From: an uncultured Oribacterium sp.
Lineage (GTDB): Bacteria; Bacillota; Clostridia; Lachnospirales; Lachnospiraceae
Assembly: GCA_946413525.1 (NCBI GenBank)
Contig: CAMKKZ010000015.1
Location: 1 to 64,000 of the forward strand
Reading direction: 5' to 3'
DNA: 64,000 bases
In this document: in pieces, positions 30,281 through 38,578 of the stretch
Layout: each line of letters opens with the position of its first letter
How positions within the stretch are numbered: the first letter of the stretch is position 1
The notes under the pieces: generated by a model
What the model was told of the DNA's origin: nothing
The model's database searches: none
The model's input: the letters and a program-made list of their open reading frames with translations, nothing else
Translations under genes and position numbers: made by a program

Positions 30281-30451
30281 CTGGCCTTGATATTATACTA
30301 TAATCGTTAACGCTGGCTTTTGCCTATCCCAATTATAGCCAATTTTACAGTTCTGTGAAACTCAGAAGGCTCTACGCAGTAGTTTGGAATAGAATTACAA
30401 TAGAATTACGTTAACGAGTATGATTCATTGCACAAAAAAATGGGGCAACGA

Positions 30452-30495
30452 GCAAAATAAAAACCTCCCGTGTTTATATTAAGTACGGGAGGTTC
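30452..30495 (-). terminator. Terminator of the tRNA-Ala transcript
   Basis: On the minus strand AACCTCCCGT pairs with ACGGGAGGTT (plus-strand 30462-30471 and 30484-30493), followed by TTTTATTTTGC. It lies about 17 bp past the tRNA 3' end. Confidence 0.85.
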
Positions 30496-30511
30496 TGATA
30501 AAATAAAATAA

Positions 30512-30584
30512 TGGAGCATACGGGATTCGAACCCGTGACCTCTTCCATGCCATGGAAACGCGCTCCCAACTGCGCTAATGCCCC
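30512..30584 (-). tRNA. tRNA-Ala(GGC)
   Basis: A 73-nt perfect cloverleaf on the minus strand. The 7-bp acceptor stem has the alanine identity pair G3-U70. D stem GCGC/GCGC, anticodon stem TTTCC/GGAAG with loop ATGGCAT (anticodon GGC), T stem ACGGG/CCCGT with TTCGAAT. The discriminator is A and CCA is not encoded. An extended -10 (TGCTATAGT, plus-strand 30595-30603) lies 11 bp upstream of the 5' end, and a terminator follows. Confidence 0.97.
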
Positions 30585-30809
30585 AACAGGAAATACTATA
30601 GCATATTATTTTGGAAAAAGAAAGGGTTTTTTGATTTTTTTTAAAAAAACATTTGGCCAAACTATAGTAGTTGAAATAAAAGATCTTCCGGAGAAGATAC
30701 AAAGGGTTCGCGACGAAATAATTGAGATAAAATGCAAGGATCCATATCAGTACAAGTTCCTGCTGCAGGATTATGAGGCGGTGAAAGAAAAAAAGGATGC
30801 TACATCAGC

Positions 30810-30899
30810 ATTTCCTTATGATGCATACGAAAACGCAAAGGAAATTTGCCGCTGCGCTGCGCGTTTTCGGAACTGGAAACGCTTAATCAGCGTTTTCCC
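30810..30899 (+). repeat. R3 dispersed element, copy 1
   Basis: CATTTCCTTATGATGCATAC...CGCAAAGGAAATTTGCCGCT...GCGCGTTTTC...GGAAACGCTTAATCAGCG is repeated in reverse orientation at 44331-44420, and its left part in reverse at 52247-52290. The open frame that crosses it (from 30511) begins in antisense tRNA sequence. The stretch 30690-30800 has a protein-like translation, so it may be a gene relic. Confidence 0.75.
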
Positions 30900-30939
30900 G
30901 GGAGACGCGAAGCGGGCGGAATTTTATTTCAAAAACAAT

Positions 30940-30968
30940 TTGCGATATATGAGCATTAACGATATAAT
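30940..30968 (+). promoter_or_regulatory. Promoter of the SPFH-domain gene
   Basis: TTGCGA (30940-30945), 17-bp spacer, TATAAT (30963-30968). The start point near 30975 leaves a leader of about 40 nt to the ATG at 31016. Confidence 0.75.
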
Positions 30969-31015
30969 GGAAAAAGAAGCGGAACTATTTTGCGCTTGTT
31001 TACAAGGAGGGTAAT

Positions 31016-32362
31016 ATGGGACTTTTGGCAGTTGGATTAGGTGCGGCAGCGAGCGTGCTTGCTGATCAGTGGCGTGAATATTTTTATTGCCCTGCGCTGG
31101 ACGAGAATACTCTGGTGACGAAGGGCGAGCCAAGGAGGACGAAGGGCAACAAAAAGGGTTCTGATAATTTGATCACGAATGGCTCCATCATTGCCGTCAA
31201 CGAGGGTCAGTGCATGATCATTGTTGATAACGGCGCCATCGTGGAGGTGTCGGCGCAGGCTGGTGAGTTCGTATGGGACAACTCAACAGAGCCCACGATT
31301 TTTTACGGTGGTCTGGGACAGGGGATCGTGCAGTCCTTCAATACCTGGAAGAAGCGTGTCGGCTTTGGCGGGGATACCGGGAAGGATCAGAGGGTTTATT
31401 TCTTCAATACGAAGGACATTATCGGTAATAAGTTCGGTACCCAGAACCCGATCCCGTACCGCATTGTGGACAAAAACATCGGCATGGATATGGACATTTC
31501 CGTCCGCTGCCATGGCCAGTATTCCTATCATCTCTGCGATCCGATCCTTTTCTACAAAAAGATCTGCGGGAATGTGGAGCAGGATTTCACCAGGGACAGG
31601 ATTGACAACCAGCTCAAGGCAGAGCTCCTGAATGCCCTGCAGCCTGCCTTCTCGATGATTTCTGAGGAAGGCATCCGTTACTCAGCCCTTCCCGGGAAGA
31701 CCAGGGAGCTGACAAAGGCCATGGACGAGGCCCTTAAGGATAGCTGGGGCAAGGATTACGGCATCGAGATTGGGACGATCGCTATCAGCTCCGCCACGGT
31801 TTCCCCTGAAGATGAGGAAAGGATCAAGAAGTATCAGGAGCTTGCCATTTATCGGAATCCCGGAAATGCGGCCGGCGCGATGGCGGCTGCCACTTCCCAG
31901 GCCATGGTGGACGCGGCGAACAATACCAGCACCGGGCCGATGATGGCCTTTGCCGGCATGAATATGGCGCAGATGGCCGGCGGAATGAACATGCAGAATC
32001 TCTTCCAGATGCAGAACCAGCAGATGGCAGGCCAGCAGGGATATGGCGGCCAGCCCGGATATGGTGGCCAGCCGGGCATGAACGGCCAGCCTGGATACGG
32101 CGGGCAGCAGGCCTATGGCGGGCAGCCGGGCATGGGCGGCCAGGGAATGCCTCAGGGCGCCGTGGGCGCGGGACAGATGCCGGATGTTCAGAAGATGCAG
32201 GCCGGCGGGTGGACCTGCAGCTGCGGAACAGTGAACAATGGCAAGTTCTGCATGAACTGCGGCCAGCCGAAGCCGCAGGATACCCAGTGGACCTGTAGCT
32301 GCGGGACGGTGAATAATGGCAAGTTCTGCATGAACTGCGGCCAGCCGAGGCCTGAGGCCTAA
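31016..32362 (+). CDS. SPFH-domain (YdjI/virion core-like) protein with duplicated C-terminal zinc ribbon
   Basis: A 448-residue protein. Residues about 20-280 match the bacterial SPFH/Band-7 family (Band_7_1; EYFYCPALDENTLVTKG, GSIIAVNEGQCMIIVDNG, IPYRIVDKN...DISVRCHGQYSY). These proteins form membrane-associated ring scaffolds involved in envelope stress responses. A Met/Gln/Gly-rich linker with GYGGQPG repeats (about 320-395) follows. Two nearly identical zinc ribbons end the protein (WTCSCGTVNNGKFCMNCGQP, about 401-420 and 426-445), each with four Cys. The ATG at 31016 has a strong AAGGAGGG site and its own promoter. Zinc ribbons of this type also occur in the gene at 40659. Confidence 0.88.
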   Translation: MGLLAVGLGAAASVLADQWREYFYCPALDENTLVTKGEPRRTKGNKKGSDNLITNGSIIAVNEGQCMIIVDNGAIVEVSAQAGEFVWDNSTEPTIFYGGLGQGIVQSFNTWKKRVGFGGDTGKDQRVYFFNTKDIIGNKFGTQNPIPYRIVDKNIGMDMDISVRCHGQYSYHLCDPILFYKKICGNVEQDFTRDRIDNQLKAELLNALQPAFSMISEEGIRYSALPGKTRELTKAMDEALKDSWGKDYGIEIGTIAISSATVSPEDEERIKKYQELAIYRNPGNAAGAMAAATSQAMVDAANNTSTGPMMAFAGMNMAQMAGGMNMQNLFQMQNQQMAGQQGYGGQPGYGGQPGMNGQPGYGGQQAYGGQPGMGGQGMPQGAVGAGQMPDVQKMQAGGWTCSCGTVNNGKFCMNCGQPKPQDTQWTCSCGTVNNGKFCMNCGQPRPEA

Positions 32363-32374
32363 TATATTTTTTAG

Positions 32375-32499
32375 TAACTATTCAGCACCCTATATTTGCA
32401 GTCGCCTTTGGGGCGACTGCTCATGTGGGCGTTCAGAGGCATTCCGCGCCTTGTCCGCCTTCTGGATTTCAGAGCATTCCAGAGGGCGCTGAATAGTTA
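32375..32499 (-). repeat. R1 dispersed element, short inverted copy
   Basis: The cleanest ends of the family: TAACTATTCAGC (32375-32386) and GCTGAATAGTTA (32488-32499), a 12-bp perfect terminal inverted repeat. The interior is the reverse complement of the R1 right half, and the long hairpin is reduced. It abuts an R5 element. Confidence 0.85.
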
Positions 32500-32510
32500 T
32501 GGTAAATAGT

Positions 32511-32612
32511 TATAGTAAACGAATTTGATATTTGCATTATGATTCTGCTCAGGATGGTCTACGGCAGATTGTTTCGCAAGCTTTTGTGCAGAAACCAGGT
32601 TCGCATACTATA
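32511..32612 (+). mobile_element. R5 MITE-like element, copy 1 (102 bp)
   Basis: It starts TATAGTAAACGAATT and ends TTCGCATACTATA; the ends are imperfect inverted repeats with TATAGTA and CGAA in common and TTTCTGCACA / TGTGCAGAAA further in. It has exactly the same length as 54105-54206 and is related to it. TA at both edges is compatible with a TA target duplication. Confidence 0.7.
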
Positions 32613-32750
32613 CATATTTCATTCAAAATGATAATTGTTCCTGAACAATCGTACAGGGCCTGGGCAGGTCTTTCGGGGCTTTGCCCGGGCTCGTACGCTT
32701 TTAATGCCGGTGGCATGTTCCCTGAATTTTGAGCAGAAAGGAATTCCTGG

Positions 32751-33554
32751 ATGAGGATTCTTGTAATAGACGATGAGAAAATAGCTTTGGAAGGGATGGA
32801 ACGCATCCTCCACAAATTGATTCCTGACGCGGAACTGGTTCTGTACCAGAATGTACTTAAAGCTCTGGATGAGATTACCGGTTCCCATTACGATGTTGCT
32901 TTTCTTGACATTGAAATGCGCGGCATGAACGGGACGGAGCTGGCGGCTCTTTTGAAGGAAAAGATTCCCGGGATCAACATTATCTTCGCCACGGGTTATG
33001 ATGACTACGTGAAAAAGGCGATGGAGCTGCATGCCAGCGGCTACATCATGAAGCCGGTCACGGAGGAAAAGGTGGCCAAGGAACTGGCTGACCTGCGTTA
33101 CCCGGTGGTGAGGGATGAGAACCGGAAGACGCTGCGGATTCAGGCTTTTGGAAACTTTGAGGTCTTCCTTGGCGATGAGCCGCTGCATTTCCAGTATACC
33201 AAGACGAAGGAGCTTCTGGCGTACCTTGTCGACAGGCAGGGGGCGTTATGCTCGAACGGGGAGCTGATGGGCATCCTTTGGGAGGATGACGCAAATCCTG
33301 ACCGGCGCATATCCTATTTAAGGAATCTGAGGGCCGACCTCTCCGGCATCCTTCAAAAAGCGGGATACGGAGACCTGCTGGTGCGGCAGAGGGGCAGCAT
33401 CGGGATCGTAAAAGAGAAGGTCAATTGTGATTACTATGAATACCTTTCGGGGAACCCTGAGGCGAGGCAGAAATACAGGGGAGAATATATGATCCAGTAT
33501 AGCTGGTCTGAATTTACCCAGGCGAGGCTGGATGATGACGAATATAATGAATGA
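32751..33554 (+). CDS. Response regulator with winged-helix (SARP/OmpR-like) output domain
   Basis: A 267-residue regulator. The receiver domain (1-120) has the acidic pair in VIDDEK, the phospho-acceptor Asp in VAFLDIEMRGMNG, Thr in FATGYDDY and Lys in MKPVTEE. Residues 128-260 form a transcriptional-activator winged helix of the type seen in SARP-like two-component proteins (LRIQAFGNFEVFLG, FQYTKTKELLAYLVDRQGAL, ISYLRNLRADL). No sensor kinase is encoded nearby. The following genes, with sensor-like extracytoplasmic domains, may be its partners. The ATG at 32751 is preceded by AGAAAGGAATTCC. Confidence 0.9.
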   Translation: MRILVIDDEKIALEGMERILHKLIPDAELVLYQNVLKALDEITGSHYDVAFLDIEMRGMNGTELAALLKEKIPGINIIFATGYDDYVKKAMELHASGYIMKPVTEEKVAKELADLRYPVVRDENRKTLRIQAFGNFEVFLGDEPLHFQYTKTKELLAYLVDRQGALCSNGELMGILWEDDANPDRRISYLRNLRADLSGILQKAGYGDLLVRQRGSIGIVKEKVNCDYYEYLSGNPEARQKYRGEYMIQYSWSEFTQARLDDDEYNE

Positions 33555-33555
33555 C

Positions 33556-33680
33556 GGGACAGCTTTTTGAAAAAGATAGCCTTTAGAAAAAGACAGTTTT
33601 TTGAGAAGACAGCTTTTTGAGAAGACAGCTTTAGAAAAAGACAGTTTTTTGAGAAGGTCAGCCTTTTGAGAAGGACAGGG
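33556..33680 (+). repeat. Degenerate tandem repeat of about 18 bp
   Basis: Units such as GACAGCTTTTTGAGAA and GACAGCTTTAGAAAAA repeat about seven times between the regulator stop and the ribosome-binding site of the next gene. Confidence 0.85.
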
Positions 33681-33690
33681 AGGATACTTT

Positions 33691-34578
33691 TTGGAGAATA
33701 GGGAGAGAAGGCAGAGTGAAAGAGCAGGCCGACGAATATATATTGTCATGGCGGTATTGTGGCTTCTGGCTGCCATTGCCGGTTTTCTGTTCTTCGTACC
33801 GTTTGTGGAGATGGATAACCCTCTGAATTTCATCATGGCCTCGGATTACGGCAAGGTGAATACGAACGAGTCAAAAGAGGGAGTCCGGGTGCTTTTGGAG
33901 CCGGATGAAGGCACGCTGAGCGTGGGTGTCCGTACGGACCTCAAGGGTTACGCAGGTTATGACCGCATAAGGAATGAATTTTTCGGTGTGGAAATAGATA
34001 TGGCCAAAAGCCTTGCGGAGCATATGGGTTTTGACAAGGTATGCTTTGTGGGAGTGACTCTCAATGACCGGACGGACGCGCTGCTTGAGGGAAAGGCGGA
34101 CTGCCTGGTGGCTGCTTATTCCCGTGAGGGCGGAGCACTCCAGGGCATCCATCTCTCCGAGGACTATCTGACTCAGGAGGAGAGGCTGGTCGTCAGGCGG
34201 TCTTCGCGCATTGAAAGTCCTGAGGATCTGGAGGGGACGCTGATTGGCGTACGTGCCCGGTCCTCCTCGGATGGAAATGTCAGGTCTTATTTTGCGGATG
34301 CGGGGATTGACGTAAGCATTCAGGAATATGGGGATTATGTTGCCCTTTTCAACGCTCTCTGGCGAGGGGAGGTGGACGCTGTATGTACAAATGCCGCCGT
34401 AGCCAAAAACTATTTTGATTCGTCCCAGGACGAGATACTCCCGTTTTCTTTAGGTGAGACGCATTACGTTGTGGCTACAAGGGAAGGGGCGGATCTTTCA
34501 GAAAAAGCTGATGAGGCGGTCAGGGGCATGCTGTCAGACGGCTCAATGGAAAACATATTGAAAAACTGGGGAATGTAG
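33691..34578 (+). CDS. Membrane-anchored solute-binding (SBP_bac_3-like) protein
   Basis: A 295-residue protein with a TM anchor (residues 17-39, IYIVMAVLWLLAAIAGFLFF) and a periplasmic-binding-protein type II domain of the amino-acid-binding family: LSVGVRTDLKGYAGYD, FFGVEIDMAKSLAEHMGF, GKADCLVAAYSR, YLTQEERLVVR, LEGTLIGVRARSSSD and GEVDAVCTNAAVAKNYF. It ends without other domains and no ABC permease or ATPase is nearby, so it is more likely a sensor or regulator than a transporter. The start is TTG at 33691, 7 bp after CAGGGAGG; no in-frame ATG lies upstream. Its stop is 2 bp before the next ATG, implying coupled translation. Confidence 0.82.
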   Translation: MENRERRQSERAGRRIYIVMAVLWLLAAIAGFLFFVPFVEMDNPLNFIMASDYGKVNTNESKEGVRVLLEPDEGTLSVGVRTDLKGYAGYDRIRNEFFGVEIDMAKSLAEHMGFDKVCFVGVTLNDRTDALLEGKADCLVAAYSREGGALQGIHLSEDYLTQEERLVVRRSSRIESPEDLEGTLIGVRARSSSDGNVRSYFADAGIDVSIQEYGDYVALFNALWRGEVDAVCTNAAVAKNYFDSSQDEILPFSLGETHYVVATREGADLSEKADEAVRGMLSDGSMENILKNWGM

Positions 34579-34580
34579 AT

Positions 34581-37500
34581 ATGGATAATGGCTCTATGCG
34601 GAACAAACAAAAGGGGGGCATGAAAAAAAGGGTTCTTTCTATGGCCGCTGGCCTTTTCTGTTTCATAATCCTGGCCATAGGTGCATGGCGTTATAACTAT
34701 ACTCGCATGGTGAAGCGGATGTCCACCTTGATGGAGCAGCAGATGGGAATTGTGGACGATATGTTCCGGGAAGCGGAAAATAACATAAGGGAGAGCGAAA
34801 TTTTTTTCAATGACATATGCATTTCCAAGGCGGAAACAATTGCTTATGCCGCCAGGGAAAGCAAAGAATTTCGTATGGATGATTTCTATCTTCGGGACCT
34901 CCGGGATCAGCTCCTCGTACAGAACATCGTGATCCTGGATCGGGAAGGGAATGTGCTTGCCAGGGCTGTTAATGATGGGAAGGATTACCGACGGGCGATA
35001 TTCAATGAGCTCCGAACCGTCTTTTTTGACGGGAAGGGAAGCGGAGGCTTTGCCGTTAATGACATCGATACGGTAGATAATTTCATGGCCCCCAGATATT
35101 ACGCGGCCCGTATCGATAATGACCGGGAGGTGGTGATCTGCAAGGATTCTTTTGAACTTTTCGTCATTCATGACAGGATCTTTAGCTGGGAATCCCTGCT
35201 GGAGGACATGAAGCAGAATGTAGACTGTACTGCTTTCGCTGTTTCCATGGACGATTATTCCATATTGTATTACCCCGAACGTGAGATGCAAGGAGAGGAT
35301 GTCACGGCCCTCGGTCTTTCCCCGGAGGTACTAACGGACTCCTTTATCGGGCATATCAAGATGAACAATTCATCCTATTACCTCGGCGTCCGGGAATTTC
35401 CCGAATACGGAGTCTTTCTTTGCTTTGCCCTGTCCTTTGAGGCAAGATATCGGAATGCGGTGAAGCAGTACCGGCTTGTGCTTTTAGCCTGCGTGCTCCT
35501 CATCCTGACGCTTACCTGCTACTCCCTGTTTAGTATATCCGACTGGGAAATGCTTGAAACTGTGCCGGATGAAAGGGAAAAACGGCGTTTTGCCGGGCGC
35601 CTTGGCTTCATACTCATTACCGGGTGCATTGGCATCCTCCTTTTCACGATATATATCGGACGATTATTCAGAATATACCAGCTGACGCTGAACGTGGAAG
35701 GAATGGCAGATAAGGCGTGTCAGGCTGCCGAGCTTACGTCTTACTATGCCAAATTCGTGCAGGAATTATATGACGTGCAGTATATTTCGAAGGCAAGCCA
35801 GGCCTCCTGGTTTCTTTCCGAGGATCCTTCCTTGCTGGATCCCGTGAAGCTGCGCGGTCTTTCCTATAAGCTTGGGGCTGAGTATATGGTCATTTATGAC
35901 ATGGAGGGGAAGGAGGTCCTTTCCGATTCATCGTACCGAAATCTTAGCATAAGCAGCAACCCTGATGATCCTTCTTATGATTTCCAGCGTCTGATGTTGG
36001 GAAAGCCAACATATGTACAGGATATCCTTGAGGATCCGCTTACCGGGGAGAGGGAAAAAAAGGTTGGATCTCTCCTTTATGATAAGAAAGGCGCGGCAAA
36101 CGGATTCGTCATCATTTCCTTTCTCCCCTGGGGTCTGGAATCCGAGGAGTCCAGGCTTTCCCTGAACTCGGCGATGGGACGTTTTGGGGATCGGGAGAAC
36201 AGCTTTGCCATAGCGCTTGACAAGGAAACGGGAGTCGTCAAAGCCTCAGGCAAATGGGGGCTGGAAGGCCAGGATGCCGCATCCGTGGGAATCAAGGATT
36301 CCCATATGGATGATATGTTCAATGGTTTTTTGAAGCTGCCGGACGGGGATTACCTTGCGGCCTGTACGGAAGCGGACGAGATATACTGCTACTATGTGTA
36401 TTCCAGGGAGCTGATCGGGATACGAAGCCTGGAGGAAAGCCTGGATTTTGCCGTGATACTGCTTCCATGCTTTATTTTCTTCCTCTATCCGGTGCTGGTG
36501 CTGGATTCCATAGGCATTCCGAGATTTTCCCTGCCTTTCCTGACCGGGCAGGCAGAAGAAGGGCAGATAGCTGATGGCGTTGCAGGGAGGAGCGTGGCCC
36601 CGCTTGATGGCGTATCGGAGGGGAGCATAGCCCCGGCCGACAGCGAGCTCAGTGTGCCTGTGCTTCCGGCCGATGGCGTATATCCGGCCAATGCCGCAGA
36701 AAATGGCGTATCCCCGGCTGGCAGCGTACTTGGTGAAAATGCGGTTCCGGTCGAGCTTCCAGGGGAGAATGTTTCCCCTGTAAATGGCGGCGGGGAGCTG
36801 CCGCCCCTGAGGACGGAGGTCCCGCTGCTGCAGGCGGATGGCGGAAGGGCAAGGGTCAGCCAAGATCTGCGAAGAAAAGCGTATCGGAGCATTGAGGTCA
36901 TCCTTCCGGATGGCAGCCGGAAACACACCATCAGCGCATGGGAGCGCTGGTCCATTATCTCGGATAGGAATGGACGCCTGCGGGTTCATGAAAAGATCTT
37001 CCTTCTGCTTCGGTGGATCCGTACGAGTATTGGCATCTGCCTGGGGCTTTTGTTCCTGAACAGGATCCGGCTGGACCCCGATGAATCCCTTTTCCGTTTC
37101 GTTGTTGACGCGGATTGGGCATATGGCCTGAATATTTACGCGGTCACGGCCTGCTTTTTTACTTATTTCATTCTTAGTGCGGCAGACAGCATTATACGAA
37201 GATTGCTCCGACTTCTTGCGGTCTCCCTGGACTCGCAGGGGGAGACGGTCTGCAGGATGCTAAGCAGCTTCTGCAGGTATTCCGTGATTTTGGTGCAGAT
37301 ATTCCTCTGCCTTACGGCTCTGGGTGCGGATACCAGGGCAATGCTGGCCTCAGCAGGAATCTTCAGCCTGGTCATCGGCCTGGGGGCCCGACCACTGATT
37401 TCCGATATTATCGCGGGACTTTTCATTATTTTTGAAAGTGAATTCCGCGTCGGCGACATTATCCAGGACAAGAACGGCTACAGGGGGATGGTGCAGGAGA

Positions 37501-37889
37501 TAGGCGTGCGTTCCACGAAGCTGGTGGACGACAGGCAGAATGTGAAAGTCATCTGCAATTCGGAGCTTTCAAACATTATCAATATGACTAAGAAACTATC
37601 TTATGCCGTATGTGATATACAGTTGGATACGAAGATTTCCCTGGAAGAGGTGGAAGAGATCCTTCAAAGGGAGCTTCCCAGCCTTCCGGCCAGGTTGAGC
37701 GGGCTTATCGGTCTTCCGAAATATGAGGGCGTCGTTGCCCTCAATGCCATGCAGACCATTATACGCGTATCGGCTGACTGCGAGGAGTCCATGAGAGTGC
37801 AGCTCACCAATGAGCTGTACCGGGAGATACGTCTGGTGTTTGAGAAATGCAAGGTGGGGAATTACGGTGCGGATGCGCGTGGGGAATGA
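34581..37889 (+). CDS. Large membrane protein: two sensor (Cache-like) regions fused to an MscS-type channel
   Basis: A 1102-residue protein. TM1 is at about 17-35 and is followed by an extracytoplasmic region (about 45-285) with Cache/PAS-like strands (VQNIVILDREGNVLARAVND). TM segments lie near 300-318 and 340-360. A second extracytoplasmic sensor-like region (about 365-615; LGAEYMVIYDMEGKEVLSDS) and a TM near 617-640 follow. A Pro/Gly/Ala-rich linker spans about 650-745. The C-terminal third is an MscS module: TM helices, the pore helix with GIFSLVIGLGARPLISDIIAG, the beta domain FRVGDIIQDKNGYRGMVQEI and the alpha/beta tail. MscS channels usually respond to membrane tension; fusion to ligand-sensor domains suggests chemical gating (inference). 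The ATG at 34581 is close-coupled to the upstream gene; ATG at 34620 is an alternative. Confidence 0.85.
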   Translation: MDNGSMRNKQKGGMKKRVLSMAAGLFCFIILAIGAWRYNYTRMVKRMSTLMEQQMGIVDDMFREAENNIRESEIFFNDICISKAETIAYAARESKEFRMDDFYLRDLRDQLLVQNIVILDREGNVLARAVNDGKDYRRAIFNELRTVFFDGKGSGGFAVNDIDTVDNFMAPRYYAARIDNDREVVICKDSFELFVIHDRIFSWESLLEDMKQNVDCTAFAVSMDDYSILYYPEREMQGEDVTALGLSPEVLTDSFIGHIKMNNSSYYLGVREFPEYGVFLCFALSFEARYRNAVKQYRLVLLACVLLILTLTCYSLFSISDWEMLETVPDEREKRRFAGRLGFILITGCIGILLFTIYIGRLFRIYQLTLNVEGMADKACQAAELTSYYAKFVQELYDVQYISKASQASWFLSEDPSLLDPVKLRGLSYKLGAEYMVIYDMEGKEVLSDSSYRNLSISSNPDDPSYDFQRLMLGKPTYVQDILEDPLTGEREKKVGSLLYDKKGAANGFVIISFLPWGLESEESRLSLNSAMGRFGDRENSFAIALDKETGVVKASGKWGLEGQDAASVGIKDSHMDDMFNGFLKLPDGDYLAACTEADEIYCYYVYSRELIGIRSLEESLDFAVILLPCFIFFLYPVLVLDSIGIPRFSLPFLTGQAEEGQIADGVAGRSVAPLDGVSEGSIAPADSELSVPVLPADGVYPANAAENGVSPAGSVLGENAVPVELPGENVSPVNGGGELPPLRTEVPLLQADGGRARVSQDLRRKAYRSIEVILPDGSRKHTISAWERWSIISDRNGRLRVHEKIFLLLRWIRTSIGICLGLLFLNRIRLDPDESLFRFVVDADWAYGLNIYAVTACFFTYFILSAADSIIRRLLRLLAVSLDSQGETVCRMLSSFCRYSVILVQIFLCLTALGADTRAMLASAGIFSLVIGLGARPLISDIIAGLFIIFESEFRVGDIIQDKNGYRGMVQEIGVRSTKLVDDRQNVKVICNSELSNIINMTKKLSYAVCDIQLDTKISLEEVEEILQRELPSLPARLSGLIGLPKYEGVVALNAMQTIIRVSADCEESMRVQLTNELYREIRLVFEKCKVGNYGADARGE

Positions 37890-37890
37890 A

Positions 37891-38412
37891 ATGCTGTTTG
37901 ACAATCATGATGTAAGTGTGATGGAAATGGCGGATGCAAGGGAATGGCGGGGGCGTATGCAAAGGCTTCTCCTTGAACGTTTTGGCAGGCCGCTATGTTG
38001 TTTCACCTTAAATGTGCCGGGCCCCCGCAAGGCGGATGATGACTTATGGTGGGCTTTCAGGGAAGGGGTAAGACGAATTTGCAAGGTCAGCAGCCGCAAA
38101 GGCTTTCGGATTCTTTACACTCAGGAGGATTCGTCAGTAACGGGATTCACATGGTATGGCGTTTTTGACGCTGAGGCGGAAGAGTTAAAGCGGGGCTTGA
38201 TGGGTATTGAGGACGGGGACAGGCTTGGACGACTTTTTGACATGGATGTGATCCGGGAGGACGGAAGCAAGATTTCCAGGGAAGAGCTTGGCGCGGAGGG
38301 CAGGAAATGTCTTCTCTGCGGAAAGGCCGCGGCAGTCTGCGCCCGGAGCAGGAGCCATGAGGTATCGGAATTGCGGACCGAGATTTATCGCGTTATACGA
38401 ATGAGCAAATGA
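37891..38412 (+). CDS. citX: Apo-citrate lyase phosphoribosyl-dephospho-CoA transferase
   Basis: A 173-residue CitX. It attaches the triphosphoribosyl-dephospho-CoA prosthetic group to the citrate lyase acyl-carrier subunit. NVPGPRKADDDLWWAF, REELGAEGRKCLLCGKAA and CARSRSHEV are family hallmarks. The ATG at 37891 begins 1 bp after the TGA of the MscS-like gene, so translation is probably coupled; ATG at 37873 is an overlapping alternative. citG follows after 166 bp of degenerate GAATTCGCGAA-type repeats. Citrate lyase structural genes (citDEF) are not in the window. Confidence 0.88.
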   Translation: MLFDNHDVSVMEMADAREWRGRMQRLLLERFGRPLCCFTLNVPGPRKADDDLWWAFREGVRRICKVSSRKGFRILYTQEDSSVTGFTWYGVFDAEAEELKRGLMGIEDGDRLGRLFDMDVIREDGSKISREELGAEGRKCLLCGKAAAVCARSRSHEVSELRTEIYRVIRMSK

Positions 38413-38578
38413 ATTCGCGAATGGGTTTACGAATGGATTTGCAAAAGAGTTTATAAATGAATCCTCATGTTTGCGATGTGTTCATGAACGAATTCGCGAA
38501 AGAGTTTGTGAATAAAATTCACGAATCGATTCATTAATGAATCCGCAAAAGAAATAGCTGATTGGAGAGTGGAAGAGG
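38413..38578 (+). repeat. Degenerate short repeats between citX and citG
   Basis: The motif (A/C)GAAT(T/G)(C/G)GC(G/A)AA(T/A)GAG/GTTTATGAAT-like recurs about nine times directly after the citX stop (ATGAGCAAATGAATTCGCGA...). No gene is visible. Confidence 0.6.

Noticed and set aside
30305..30425. Another MITE with GTTAAC ends (TCGTTAACG ... CGTTAACGAG)
   Set aside because: CGTTAACG is itself a palindrome, the ends match over only about nine bases and no second copy was found.
30511..31014. Open frame starting MEHTGFEPVTSS
   Set aside because: The start is antisense tRNA-Ala sequence, which produces this familiar spurious peptide. The middle overlaps an R3 repeat and the end overlaps the SPFH promoter. 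At most, 30690-30800 is a relic.
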